A stretch of DNA of 19,392 nt, from NCBI GenBank assembly GCA_900548495.1, contig URKT01000039.1, forward strand, positions 1 through 19,392, written 5' to 3'. Made by a program: the position numbers and the translations under genes. Source of the DNA: an uncultured Collinsella sp. GTDB taxonomy: Bacteria > Actinomycetota > Coriobacteriia > Coriobacteriales > Coriobacteriaceae. Below the pieces are notes generated by a model. That model was given only the letters and a program-made list of their open reading frames with translations. It made no database searches and was not told where the DNA came from. Shown piece by piece: positions 1-8,357 of the stretch. Every line of letters begins with the position of its first letter. The first letter of the stretch is position 1.

Positions 1-12
1 TATAAGAGACAG
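1..12 (+). other. Nextera/Tn5 mosaic-end remnant (library adapter)
   Basis: The first twelve bases, TATAAGAGACAG, are identical to the 3' end of the 19-bp Tn5 mosaic end used in Nextera tagmentation. In-frame coding sequence of rseP begins directly after it at base 13. The matching adapter at the other end of the window, in the opposite orientation, supports an untrimmed library adapter and argues against a real transposon. Confidence 0.93.
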
Positions 13-1110
13 GACCGTGTGCTTGCGGCGATCTATCGTCATGGTCGCGTTTCGGTTGCAGACCTTTCCGTCGAGCTGGAGCTCCCCGAGGAGGATGTTC
101 TCGAGGCTTGTGCCTTGCTTTTGGGCTTGGGTTCCATTGCGCTTTGGTACGAGGAAGGGGAGAAGCCTTCACCCAGCTACTATCCGGTTAGGTACCAGAC
201 GCTGCCGCGCGACGCTGCAGGATATACCACTTTTGACGGCCGCCGGTTCGATCGAGAGCATGCAACTGCCGAGGGAGATGTGTGGGAGCTGCCGGTCACT
301 GCTTCGGAGTTTCTTGAGCAGGAGCGTTCACATACCTATCTGGGCCAGGGTTTTCTCAAACGTGCCTTTATGCTGCTCGCTGGCATTCTCGTCAATATTC
401 TGACGGGCTTTTTGCTGCTTATGAGCATCTACTCTATCGCCGGCGTATCGGTGCCGGTCGATAGCAATGTGATCGGTCAGGTCGATGAGGGTTCGATTGC
501 CGCCAAAGCGGGTATCGAGGCCGGCGACACGATTCTTAGTGTCGATGGCGTGTCCTGCTCCAGCTGGATGGATGTGTACGATGCGATCGGCAAGGCTGCG
601 GGTCAGGGAGATATCGCCATTGAGTATCAGCGCGGCGGCAAGAACCACGAGATCTCGGTTGCGCTCAAAGAGGGCGAGCGTTTGGGCGTTTATGCCTCTA
701 CGCAGGTGGTTCATTTGGACCCCATTACGTCGGCGCGCCTGTCGTTCTCCTATGTTCAGCAGACTGCTGAGGGCGTGATGCGTTTACTGCAGCCGCAGCA
801 TACGATGGAGATACTTGATCAGTCCACCTCGATTGTGGGCATCAGCGTCATGTCTTCTCAAGCGGCTGCCGCCGGCCCCGCGACGTTCTTGACGTTTGCC
901 GCGCTCATCTCTTTCTCGTTGGGCTTTATGAACCTGCTGCCCATCCCGCCACTCGATGGCGGCAAGCTGGTCATCGAGATCATTCAAAAGATTGCGGGCC
1001 GCGAGCTTCCGGTCAAGGTCCAGACGATTGTGAGCTATGTGGGCATCGCGCTCTTTGCGCTGCTGTTTGTCTATATGCTTCGTTCCGACATCCTTCGATT
1101 TATTCTGTAG
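13..1110 (+). CDS. rseP: RseP-family site-2 intramembrane metalloprotease, 5' truncated
   Basis: Membrane zinc protease of the RseP/RIP (M50B) family, which cleaves transmembrane substrates such as anti-sigma factors. The 365 visible residues lack the N-terminal helix with the HExxH zinc site, which lies off the contig; the GTG at 19 is not a true start. Numbering from the codon at 13: residues 2-45 look like a winged helix-turn-helix; a linker to about 115; a transmembrane segment at 118-145 (RAFMLLAGILVNIL); a PDZ domain at about 152-220; the second active-site segment NLLPIPPLDGG at 307-317, whose Asp315 is the expected third zinc ligand; and a C-terminal transmembrane helix. The gene ends 13 bases before ispG. 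Orders of the type dxr-rseP-ispG-proS are common in bacteria, so dxr is expected upstream. The oddity is the DNA-binding-like segment in the cytoplasmic stretch between the first two membrane helices. Confidence 0.93.
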   Translation, partial: DRVLAAIYRHGRVSVADLSVELELPEEDVLEACALLLGLGSIALWYEEGEKPSPSYYPVRYQTLPRDAAGYTTFDGRRFDREHATAEGDVWELPVTASEFLEQERSHTYLGQGFLKRAFMLLAGILVNILTGFLLLMSIYSIAGVSVPVDSNVIGQVDEGSIAAKAGIEAGDTILSVDGVSCSSWMDVYDAIGKAAGQGDIAIEYQRGGKNHEISVALKEGERLGVYASTQVVHLDPITSARLSFSYVQQTAEGVMRLLQPQHTMEILDQSTSIVGISVMSSQAAAAGPATFLTFAALISFSLGFMNLLPIPPLDGGKLVIEIIQKIAGRELPVKVQTIVSYVGIALFALLFVYMLRSDILRFIL

Positions 1111-1123
1111 GGGAGTGTTTGGA

Positions 1124-2206
1124 TTGTCTTTATCCCATCCTTTGCCGCGCGAGCTGACGCGCCCCGTGCATGTGGGCGGCGTTCAGATCGGTGGCGGCGC
1201 GCCGGTGGTGGTCCAATCCATGACCTGCACCGATACCGCCGACGCCCAGGCAACGCTTGCGCAAGTTCGTGCACTCGCTCAGGCTGGCTGCGATATCGTG
1301 CGAGTGAGCGTGCCCACCGAGGCTGCGCTTGAGGGTTTCCGCACGATTTGTGCCGAGTCTCCGGTGCCGATTGTCGCCGATATCCACTTTAACCATAAGC
1401 TCGCCATTGGTGCCGTTGAGGCCGGTGCCGCCAAGCTCCGCATCAATCCCGGCAATATCGGCGATTGGGCTAAGGTCGATGCCGTGATCGATGTCGCGGG
1501 CGCCGCTGGGTGCGCGATTCGCATTGGCGTGAACGCTGGCTCGCTTGAGCAGGATATCGCCGAACGCGATGACCTTACGCAGCCCGAAAAGCTCGTGATG
1601 TCGAGCGAGCGTTTCGTCAAGCATTTTGAGGATCGCGGTTTTACCAATATCGTGCTTTCCGCCAAGGCTCATAGCGTGTCCACGACGCTCGACACCTACC
1701 GTGCCCTGTCGCGCGAAATCCCCCATGTTCCGCTTCATTTGGGCGTGACGGAGGCCGGAACCATGCTCCAGGGCACCATTAAGAGCTCTGTGGGCCTGGG
1801 TATTCTGCTTTCCGAGGGCATTGGCGACACCATGCGCGTCTCGCTTACCGCTGATCCGGTCGAGGAGCCGCCGGTTGCCTGGGGTATCCTGCAGTCGCTC
1901 GGCCTTCGCCGCCGTGGTCCCGAGATCGTCTCGTGCCCCACGTGCGCTCGCTGCCAGGTCAACCTCATTCCTATCGCCGAGGAGGTCACCGAGCGGCTTA
2001 AGAACTACTCCGCGCCGCTTTCGATCGCCGTGATGGGATGTGCGGTCAATGGCCCCGGCGAGGCCTCTGACGCCGACTTAGGCGTTGCCTGCGGACGAGG
2101 TCAGGGCCTGCTCTTTTCGCACGGCCAGATCATTGGTAAAGTAGCTGAGGACCAAATTGTCGACGCGCTTATGGCCGAGGTCGACAAGCTTATTGAGGAG
2201 AAATAA
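1124..2206 (+). CDS. ispG: 4-hydroxy-3-methylbut-2-enyl-diphosphate synthase (IspG/GcpE)
   Basis: Iron-sulfur enzyme of the MEP isoprenoid pathway that converts ME-cPP to HMBPP in the cytoplasm. With a TTG start the protein has 360 residues, normal for the bacterial single-domain form. It has an N-terminal TIM barrel (PVHVGGVQIGGGAPVVVQSM, then DIVRVSVP and ADIHFN) and a C-terminal [4Fe-4S] domain with Cys271, Cys274 and Cys306 (CPTC and GCAVNGPGEA) plus the conserved Glu313. The open frame extends upstream to 1037, but that would overlap rseP by over 70 bases. TTG at 1124 is preferred because GGGGAG at 1109-1114 sits nine bases before it and the homologous N-terminus begins there. A GTG at 1115 is possible but too close to that ribosome-binding site. 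It is followed directly by proS with no gap, so the two are probably co-translated. Confidence 0.96.
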   Translation: MSLSHPLPRELTRPVHVGGVQIGGGAPVVVQSMTCTDTADAQATLAQVRALAQAGCDIVRVSVPTEAALEGFRTICAESPVPIVADIHFNHKLAIGAVEAGAAKLRINPGNIGDWAKVDAVIDVAGAAGCAIRIGVNAGSLEQDIAERDDLTQPEKLVMSSERFVKHFEDRGFTNIVLSAKAHSVSTTLDTYRALSREIPHVPLHLGVTEAGTMLQGTIKSSVGLGILLSEGIGDTMRVSLTADPVEEPPVAWGILQSLGLRRRGPEIVSCPTCARCQVNLIPIAEEVTERLKNYSAPLSIAVMGCAVNGPGEASDADLGVACGRGQGLLFSHGQIIGKVAEDQIVDALMAEVDKLIEEK

Positions 2207-3928
<1,722 letters not shown>

Positions 3929-3957
3929 TCGACGATTTCGCTTGTAGTTCGATATAC

Positions 3958-4007
3958 GGGACGGTCCCGCATTTCTCCAGATCGGGGAGATGCGGGGCCG
4001 TCCTTTT
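3958..4007 (+). terminator. Intrinsic terminator after proS
   Basis: A long, nearly perfect stem begins at GGACGGTCCCGCAT and closes at ATGCGGGGCCGTCC, with a short loop around AGATCGG, followed by TTTT. It lies about 30 bases after the proS stop. There is no A-run on its left side, so it works only for the plus strand. Confidence 0.92.
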
Positions 4008-4032
4008 ATCTTGTGGCATCCTCGATATCTAA

Positions 4033-4074
4033 AAGGAAAACCCCACAGCCCATGCGAGCTGCGGGGTTTTCCTT
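4033..4074 (-). terminator. Intrinsic terminator of the APH-fold kinase gene
   Basis: A 17-base stem (AAGGAAAACCCCACAGC with GCTGCGGGGTTTTCCTT, one mismatch) with an 8-base loop. Read on the minus strand the stem runs into TTTTCCTTTT, which fits termination of the gene whose stop is at 4107. The plus strand also ends in a T-rich arm, so it may serve as a back-up for proS. Two hairpins back to back separate the convergent genes. Confidence 0.88.
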
Positions 4075-4106
4075 GTGCCTCCGATGCGAAATAAATCGCT
4101 CAGATA

Positions 4107-4871
4107 TTACTGATAATCGACGACGTCGATCCAGTTCTTCAGGAACTCATCGTTCACGTTGCGCTTACGAGCGAGCTCGGAAGCGGCGACGATGCTCGTC
4201 CACTGACGCACGACCTGCATGGGCATGTCGGCGCGGTCGCAGTAGAGCTCCAGGTAGGCCTCTGCCTGGTCCTTGCTGTTGAGGGCGAAGAGCAGGTAGG
4301 TGGTGGCAACGTCGGCAGCAGGGGAGCCCTGGGTGGCGTGTGCCCAGTCGCACACATAGAGCTGGCCGTCGTCGCCGACGATGACGTTAGAGGGGTTGAA
4401 GTCGCCGTGGCAGACCTTGAACTCCTTGGTCATGCCGTCCAGACGCTCCTGAAGGTTGTAGCGCGTGGTGGCATTGAGCTGATCAAGGCTGTCGATCATG
4501 CGGGCGAACTTGTCGCGCTGACGGTTGAGCAGCGGGGAGGTGTAGCCGTGGATCTCGATCTGGAGGTCGACGAACATCTCGAGGTACTCGCCAAAGCGCT
4601 GGGGCTCGGCAGTCATCTTCTCGGCAAGGGTGGTGCCCGGAACCTTCTCGGTCACGAGCGCCCAGCCGTTGGCGTTCTCGAGCTGGGAAACCTCGAGAGC
4701 CTTGGGGCTGCGGATGCCGCACTCATTGATGCGGGCAAGATTCAAAGCCTCGTTGAACACGTCGGAGACAGGCTTGGTCTCGTTAAAGACCTTGACGATT
4801 TTGTCGCCCAGGTCGTAAACGACCTTGTTGCCACGGCGGACGAGCTCGGTCTTGGAATCGGGTAGCAGCAT
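4107..4871 (-). CDS. APH/choline-kinase-fold phosphotransferase, substrate unknown
   Basis: A 254-residue cytoplasmic protein of the aminoglycoside-phosphotransferase / choline-kinase superfamily. Visible features: a likely ATP-binding lysine, Lys27, in DKIVKVFNE; a helix-C glutamate near 41; the hinge sequence ALVTEKVPGTTL at 71-82; the Brenner motif HGDFNPSN at 155-162, with catalytic Asp157 and Asn162; and CDWAHAT at 174-180, with the metal-binding Asp175. These suggest an active kinase of a small hydroxylated compound. Nothing in the sequence identifies the substrate, and similarity to aminoglycoside kinases does not imply antibiotic resistance. The ATG is preceded by GAAAGG. It lies downstream of adhE on the same strand, 89 bases away with a strong hairpin between, so joint transcription is uncertain. 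A metabolite kinase (choline, thiamine, sugar or amino-sugar type) is the most likely role. Confidence 0.82.
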   Translation of the reverse strand: MLLPDSKTELVRRGNKVVYDLGDKIVKVFNETKPVSDVFNEALNLARINECGIRSPKALEVSQLENANGWALVTEKVPGTTLAEKMTAEPQRFGEYLEMFVDLQIEIHGYTSPLLNRQRDKFARMIDSLDQLNATTRYNLQERLDGMTKEFKVCHGDFNPSNVIVGDDGQLYVCDWAHATQGSPAADVATTYLLFALNSKDQAEAYLELYCDRADMPMQVVRQWTSIVAASELARKRNVNDEFLKNWIDVVDYQ

Positions 4872-4904
4872 GGTTGCATCCTTTCAACGATGCGATAGAA
4901 GCGA

Positions 4905-4941
4905 CGGCGGGGGTGTGTGAAACACCCGTGCACCCCCGCCG
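4905..4941. other. GC-rich hairpin between adhE and the kinase gene
   Basis: A perfect 11-base inverted repeat (CGGCGGGGGTG / CACCCCCGCCG) with a 15-base interior. Neither strand has a T-run directly after the stem; on the minus strand the T-runs come before it. A competing smaller hairpin, GGGTGT with ACACCC, lies inside. It may be a non-canonical terminator for adhE, an attenuator or a processing site. As an RNA in the adhE direction it would precede the kinase start by about 35 bases. Confidence 0.7.
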
Positions 4942-4960
4942 CAAAAAACCGTGCTAAAAA

Positions 4961-7609
4961 CTAGCAGACGGCGTAGTCCTGGGGCTCGCGGCCGTAGTAG
5001 GCGTCCAGGTAGAGCTCCTTGATCTCGCTCATGAGCGGGTAGCGCGGGTTAGCGCCGGTGCACTGGTCGTTGAATGCCTGCTCGGTCATCTCGTCGAGGG
5101 TGTCGAGGAAGTACTGCTCGTCAACACCGTAGTCGGCGATGGTCTTCTTGACACCGATGAAGTCCTTGAGCTCCTCGAGCTTCGTGATGAAGTTCTCGAA
5201 GACTTCCTTGTCGTCCTTGCCCTCGATGCCGCAGTACTTGGCCATCTCGGCGTAGTTGTGCAGCGCGTTGGGGTAAGGATACTGGGAGAAGGTACCCATC
5301 TTGACGGGAGCCTCGGCGGCGTTGTAGCGCATGACGCGGGTCAGGATGACGGCGTTAGCGATGCCGTGGGGCAGGTGATGGAAAGCGCCGAGCTTGTGAG
5401 CCATGGAGTGGTTGAGGCCCAGGAAGGCGTTGGCGAAGGCCATACCGGCCATGCAGGAGGCGTTGTGCATCTCCTCGCGGGCGTGCGGGTCCTTGGCGCC
5501 GTTCGTGAAGCTGGAGGGCAGGTTCTCAAAGACGAGCTTGGCAGCGCGCTCGGAGAGGCCCTTGGTGTAGTCGGAAGCCATGATGGAGACGTAGGACTCG
5601 ATGGCGTGGGTCATGACGTCGATGCCGGAGGCAGCGGTCAGGCCGCGCGGGGCGGTCATGCAGTTGTCGGCGTCGACGATAGCCATGTTGGGGAGCAGCG
5701 CGTAGTCGGCGAGCGGCCACTTGATGCCGGTCTCCTTGTCGGTGATGATGGCGAACGGCGTGCACTCGGAGCCGGTACCCGAGGAGGTCGGGACGGCGAC
5801 GAAGTAGGCCTTCTTGCCCATCTCGGGGAAGGTGAAGATGCGCTTGCGGATGTCCATGAAGTCCATGGCCATGTCCTCAAACTTGCACTCGGGGTGCTCG
5901 TACATCATCCACATGATCTTGCCGGCGTCCATAGCGGAGCCACCGCCGACGGCGATGATGACGTCCGGCTCAAAGAGAGCCATCTGCTTGGCGCCGCGAC
6001 GTGCGCACTGCAGCGACGGATCGGGCTCGACGTCGTAGAAGCAGTCGTGGGCGATGCCCATCTCGTCGAGCTTGGCCTCGATGGCGCGGGTGTTGCCATT
6101 CTTGAAGAGGAACTGGTCGGTGACGATGAAGGCACGCTTCTTGCCCATGACGTTGCCCAGCTCGTCGAGGGCGACGGGCGTGGAACCCTTCTTGAAGTAG
6201 ACCTTCTCGGGAGCGCGGAACCACAGCATGTTCTCACGGCGCTCGGCCACAGTCTTAACGTTGATCAAGTGCTTCACCCCAACGTTCTCGGAGACGGAGT
6301 TGCCGCCCCAGGAGCCGCAGCCCAGGGTCAGAGACGGCTTCATGCCAAAGTTGTACAGGTCACCGATGCCGCCGTGCGAGGACGGGGTGTTGATGACGAT
6401 ACGGCAGGCCTTCATGACGTGCTCGAACAGGCTGATCTTCTCGGCCTGAGCGGGGTGCACGTACAGAGAGGCGGTGTGGCCCGGGCCACCGGCGAGCACC
6501 AGGTGCTCGGCCTTGTCGACGGCCTCCTGGAAGTCCTTGGCGTGGTACATGGCCAGGACCGGGGAGAGCTTCTCGTGGGAGAACTCCTCCTTGGCGGGGT
6601 CGGTGGAGGTGACCTCGGCGATCAGGATCTTGGTCTTGGCGGGAACCTCGATGCCGGCGAGCTCGGCGATCTTGGCAGCGGCCATGCCGGGGATGCGGTG
6701 ATCGAGAGCGCCGTTCTTGAACATGGCGGCACGCAGGGCCTCCATCTCGGCACCCTGCTTGACGAAGTAGCAGCCGCGCTTCTGGAACTCGGCCTTAACC
6801 TGGTCATAGATGCTGTCGATGACGGTCACGGACTGCTCGGAAGCGCAGATCATGCCGTTGTCGAAGGTCTTGGAGTGGATGATGGAGTTGACGGCGAGCA
6901 GCACGTCGGCGGTGTCGTCGATGACGACCGGGGTGTTACCGGCGCCAACGCCCAGGGCGGGCTTGCCCGAGGAGTAAGCGGCCTTGACCATGCCCGGGCC
7001 ACCGGTGGCGAGGATGATGTCGACGTCGCGCATGACCATGTTGGTCAGCTCGATGGAGGGGACATCGACCCAGCCGATGATGCCCTCGGGGGCGCCGGCC
7101 TTGACGGCGGCGTCAAGCACGAGCTTGGCGGCGGCGATGGTGCACTTGGCGGCAGCCGGGTGCGGGGAGATGATGATGGCGTTGCGGGTCTTCAGGCAGA
7201 TCAGCGTCTTGAAGATCGCGGTGGAGGTGGGGTTGGTCGTCGGAATGACGGCGCCCACGATGCCGATGGGCTCGGCGATCTTGGTGATGCCGTAAGCCTC
7301 GTCGCGCTCCAGGACACCACAGGTCTTGGTGTTCTTGTAAGCGTTGTAGATGTACTCTGCGGCGTAGTGGTTCTTGATGACCTTGTCCTCAAGAACGCCG
7401 CGGCCGGTCTCCTCGATGGCCATCTTCGCCAACGGGATACGAGCCTTGTTGGCGGCCATGGCGGCCTCATAGAAGATCTTGTCGACCTGCTCCTGCGTGT
7501 ACGTAGCAAAAAGCGCCTGGGCCTCTCGCATCTGAGCGAGCTTAGCCTCAAGCGCCTCTACGTTGTCCACAATTGCGGGAGTAGTGTTTTCCGGTGACTT
7601 TTTCACCAT
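4961..7609 (-). CDS. adhE: Bifunctional acetaldehyde-CoA/alcohol dehydrogenase AdhE
   Basis: Two-domain fermentation enzyme that reduces acetyl-CoA to acetaldehyde and then ethanol, regenerating two NAD+. The 882 residues match full-length AdhE (E. coli 891). Residues 1-450 form the aldehyde dehydrogenase domain, with TTNPTSTAIFKTL at 124-136, GVGAGNTP at 220-227 and catalytic Cys255 in GMICASEQS. Residues from about 460 form the iron alcohol dehydrogenase domain, with the nucleotide loop GGGSAMDAGK at 555-564 and iron ligands Asp664, His668, His734 and His748, whose spacing matches E. coli AdhE exactly. Family members assemble into spirosome filaments. The ATG is preceded by AAGGAG. Upstream lie a -10-like hexamer and two dyads that could carry redox or carbon control. 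Both active sites are intact. Confidence 0.97.
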   Translation of the reverse strand: MVKKSPENTTPAIVDNVEALEAKLAQMREAQALFATYTQEQVDKIFYEAAMAANKARIPLAKMAIEETGRGVLEDKVIKNHYAAEYIYNAYKNTKTCGVLERDEAYGITKIAEPIGIVGAVIPTTNPTSTAIFKTLICLKTRNAIIISPHPAAAKCTIAAAKLVLDAAVKAGAPEGIIGWVDVPSIELTNMVMRDVDIILATGGPGMVKAAYSSGKPALGVGAGNTPVVIDDTADVLLAVNSIIHSKTFDNGMICASEQSVTVIDSIYDQVKAEFQKRGCYFVKQGAEMEALRAAMFKNGALDHRIPGMAAAKIAELAGIEVPAKTKILIAEVTSTDPAKEEFSHEKLSPVLAMYHAKDFQEAVDKAEHLVLAGGPGHTASLYVHPAQAEKISLFEHVMKACRIVINTPSSHGGIGDLYNFGMKPSLTLGCGSWGGNSVSENVGVKHLINVKTVAERRENMLWFRAPEKVYFKKGSTPVALDELGNVMGKKRAFIVTDQFLFKNGNTRAIEAKLDEMGIAHDCFYDVEPDPSLQCARRGAKQMALFEPDVIIAVGGGSAMDAGKIMWMMYEHPECKFEDMAMDFMDIRKRIFTFPEMGKKAYFVAVPTSSGTGSECTPFAIITDKETGIKWPLADYALLPNMAIVDADNCMTAPRGLTAASGIDVMTHAIESYVSIMASDYTKGLSERAAKLVFENLPSSFTNGAKDPHAREEMHNASCMAGMAFANAFLGLNHSMAHKLGAFHHLPHGIANAVILTRVMRYNAAEAPVKMGTFSQYPYPNALHNYAEMAKYCGIEGKDDKEVFENFITKLEELKDFIGVKKTIADYGVDEQYFLDTLDEMTEQAFNDQCTGANPRYPLMSEIKELYLDAYYGREPQDYAVC

Positions 7610-7644
7610 TTGTGTCTCCTTGCGATCGGAGATTTACCCTACGC

Positions 7645-7660
7645 CTTGCATGATAGCAAG
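7645..7660 (-). promoter_or_regulatory. Probable adhE -10 region inside a small dyad
   Basis: On the minus strand TATCAT (plus-strand 7650-7655) matches the -10 consensus at five of six positions and lies about 41 bases from the adhE start codon. It is flanked exactly by CTTGC and GCAAG, a perfect five-base inverted repeat with the hexamer as its six-base centre. No good -35 hexamer is visible at normal spacing, which would fit an activator-dependent promoter. The dyad could be a repressor operator or chance. Confidence 0.45.
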
Positions 7661-7701
7661 AAATTATTCGGCGAACGGTAAGATTCCTCTAAAAGGCACA
7701 C

Positions 7702-7731
7702 TAAAACGCTTCAATAAAATGAATCGTTTTA
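7702..7731. promoter_or_regulatory. 30-bp dyad upstream of adhE, candidate operator
   Basis: AAAACGCTTCA-N6-TGAATCGTTTT is an inverted repeat with one mismatch, extended by one more T-A pair outside. Its centre lies about 65 bases upstream of the putative adhE -10 hexamer, a typical place for an activator. The AT-rich content contrasts with the surrounding genes. It does not fit the Rex (TTGTGA-N6-TCACAA) or FNR/CRP consensus as I know them, so the regulator is unknown. Confidence 0.5.
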
Positions 7732-7739
7732 ACTAAAAC

Positions 7740-8010
7740 TATCTGCCTGCTGCATCGCCCCGCTCATTGGGTACAGACTCTCATGAGTATTTCAATGGGA
7801 AAACGGGACATCTGTTTGATAATCGCTATTCGCGGGTCACGGTTGAGTTGGACACACAGGCGGTGCAGCTACTCGATTAAATCCATTTCAATCCCGTGTA
7901 AGGTGCGTCCGACTCGCTCGAGGCGTACCGTTAGTTACAAGGCATACCAGCTGCGCTATGATCCCTTTGACATCTGCAAACCCTCATATAAGTCTGTCCC
8001 CAATGAGTGC
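7740..8010. other. Noncoding stretch between adhE and rpmB
   Basis: About 270 bases with no credible gene; an open frame at 7783-8100 has no ribosome-binding site, low-complexity basic composition and runs through the rpmB terminator. The stretch holds a minus-strand segment at 7941-7965 resembling the 5' part of a tRNA, and a plus-strand stem GGTGCGTC / GGCGTACC around 7901-7928, followed by a near-direct copy GGCATACC at 7941-7948. Function unknown. Confidence 0.55.
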
Positions 8011-8040
8011 AAAAAGGCGCCCTCCGTAGGGGGCGCCTTT
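8011..8040 (-). terminator. Intrinsic terminator of rpmB
   Basis: AAAGGCGCCC (8013-8022) pairs perfectly with GGGCGCCTTT (8031-8040) over ten bases with an eight-base loop. On the minus strand the stem is followed by TTTTT, as expected for the end of the rpmB transcript, about 70 bases after its stop codon. Confidence 0.93.
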
Positions 8041-8061
8041 GGTAAGTTCTATGTGAACGCG

Positions 8062-8105
8062 AGGTCTTTGACCCGGAGAGTCCGAGGTACTTGTTGGTAA
8101 GACCT
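8062..8105 (-). ncRNA. Structured 3' UTR of rpmB (nested hairpins)
   Basis: Between the rpmB stop codon and its terminator, AGGTCTT (8062-8068) pairs with AAGACCT (8099-8105). Inside, CCCGGA (8072-8077) pairs with TCCGAG (8081-8086) around a three-base loop. On the minus-strand RNA this gives a two-stem fold next to the terminator hairpin. It could be a stabilising 3' UTR or a 3'-derived small RNA. I do not recognise a known family. Confidence 0.4.
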
Positions 8106-8108
8106 TAT

Positions 8109-8297
8109 TTAGGAGCGCGCAACCTTGCCAGACTTGAGGCAGGTGGAGCAAACGTTCATCTTACGACGGTGACCATCGACGACGACGTAGACGCGCTGGA
8201 TGTTGGGGCGGAACTTACGGTTGGTGACGCGGTGAGAGTGGCTGATGGAGCGACCGGCAACGGGGTGCTTACCGCAAACTTCGCAAACTTTGGACAT
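8109..8297 (-). CDS. rpmB: 50S ribosomal protein L28, zinc-ribbon (C+) form
   Basis: A 62-residue ribosomal protein of the large subunit. It reads MSKVCEVCGKHPVAG..., then SHSHRVTNRKFRPNIQRV and a C-terminal CSTCLKSGKVARS. The two CxxC pairs mark the zinc-binding variety of L28; some bacteria switch between zinc-containing and zinc-free forms under zinc limitation, but no second copy lies in this window. The frame is open 16 codons further upstream. ATG at 8297 is chosen because AAGGAGGG lies about six bases before it and homologues start with MSK. It is a stand-alone gene with its own promoter region and terminator. Confidence 0.97.
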   Translation of the reverse strand: MSKVCEVCGKHPVAGRSISHSHRVTNRKFRPNIQRVYVVVDGHRRKMNVCSTCLKSGKVARS

Positions 8298-8313
8298 AAC
8301 TGACCCTCCTTGG

Positions 8314-8357
8314 GCGACAAACGAACATGTCGCGTTAACAAACAAGCCTGAACTATA
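8314..8357 (-). promoter_or_regulatory. rpmB promoter -10 and leader hairpin
   Basis: On the minus strand TATAGT (plus-strand 8352-8357) is a good -10 hexamer about 55 bases before the rpmB ATG. The -35 is weak; TTGCGC lies 20 bases away. In the leader, GCGACA (8314-8319) pairs with TGTCGC (8328-8333), forming a six-base stem directly upstream of the ribosome-binding site. Such a hairpin could take part in autogenous control, but this is inference. Confidence 0.45.

Noticed and set aside
4107..4871. An aminoglycoside resistance gene
   Set aside because: The fold motifs are shared by many metabolic kinases; neither the context nor the sequence shows an antibiotic substrate or mobile-element association.
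5258..7597. A 779-codon open frame antisense to adhE
   Set aside because: It is a mirror effect of the strong GC-rich codon bias of adhE: Val/Gly/Asp/Leu-rich, no recognisable domain and no ribosome-binding site, while the other strand encodes an intact, well-known enzyme.
7941..7965. A functional tRNA gene on the minus strand
   Set aside because: Only the acceptor- and D-arm-like part fits; no proper anticodon stem, TTC-type T-loop or 3' acceptor complement follows. It is kept as a weak finding, not a gene.
7783..8100. A 105-codon plus-strand frame in the adhE-rpmB gap
   Set aside because: It has no ribosome-binding site, an Arg/Ser/Lys-rich low-complexity product, and it reads through the rpmB terminator and 3' UTR structure.
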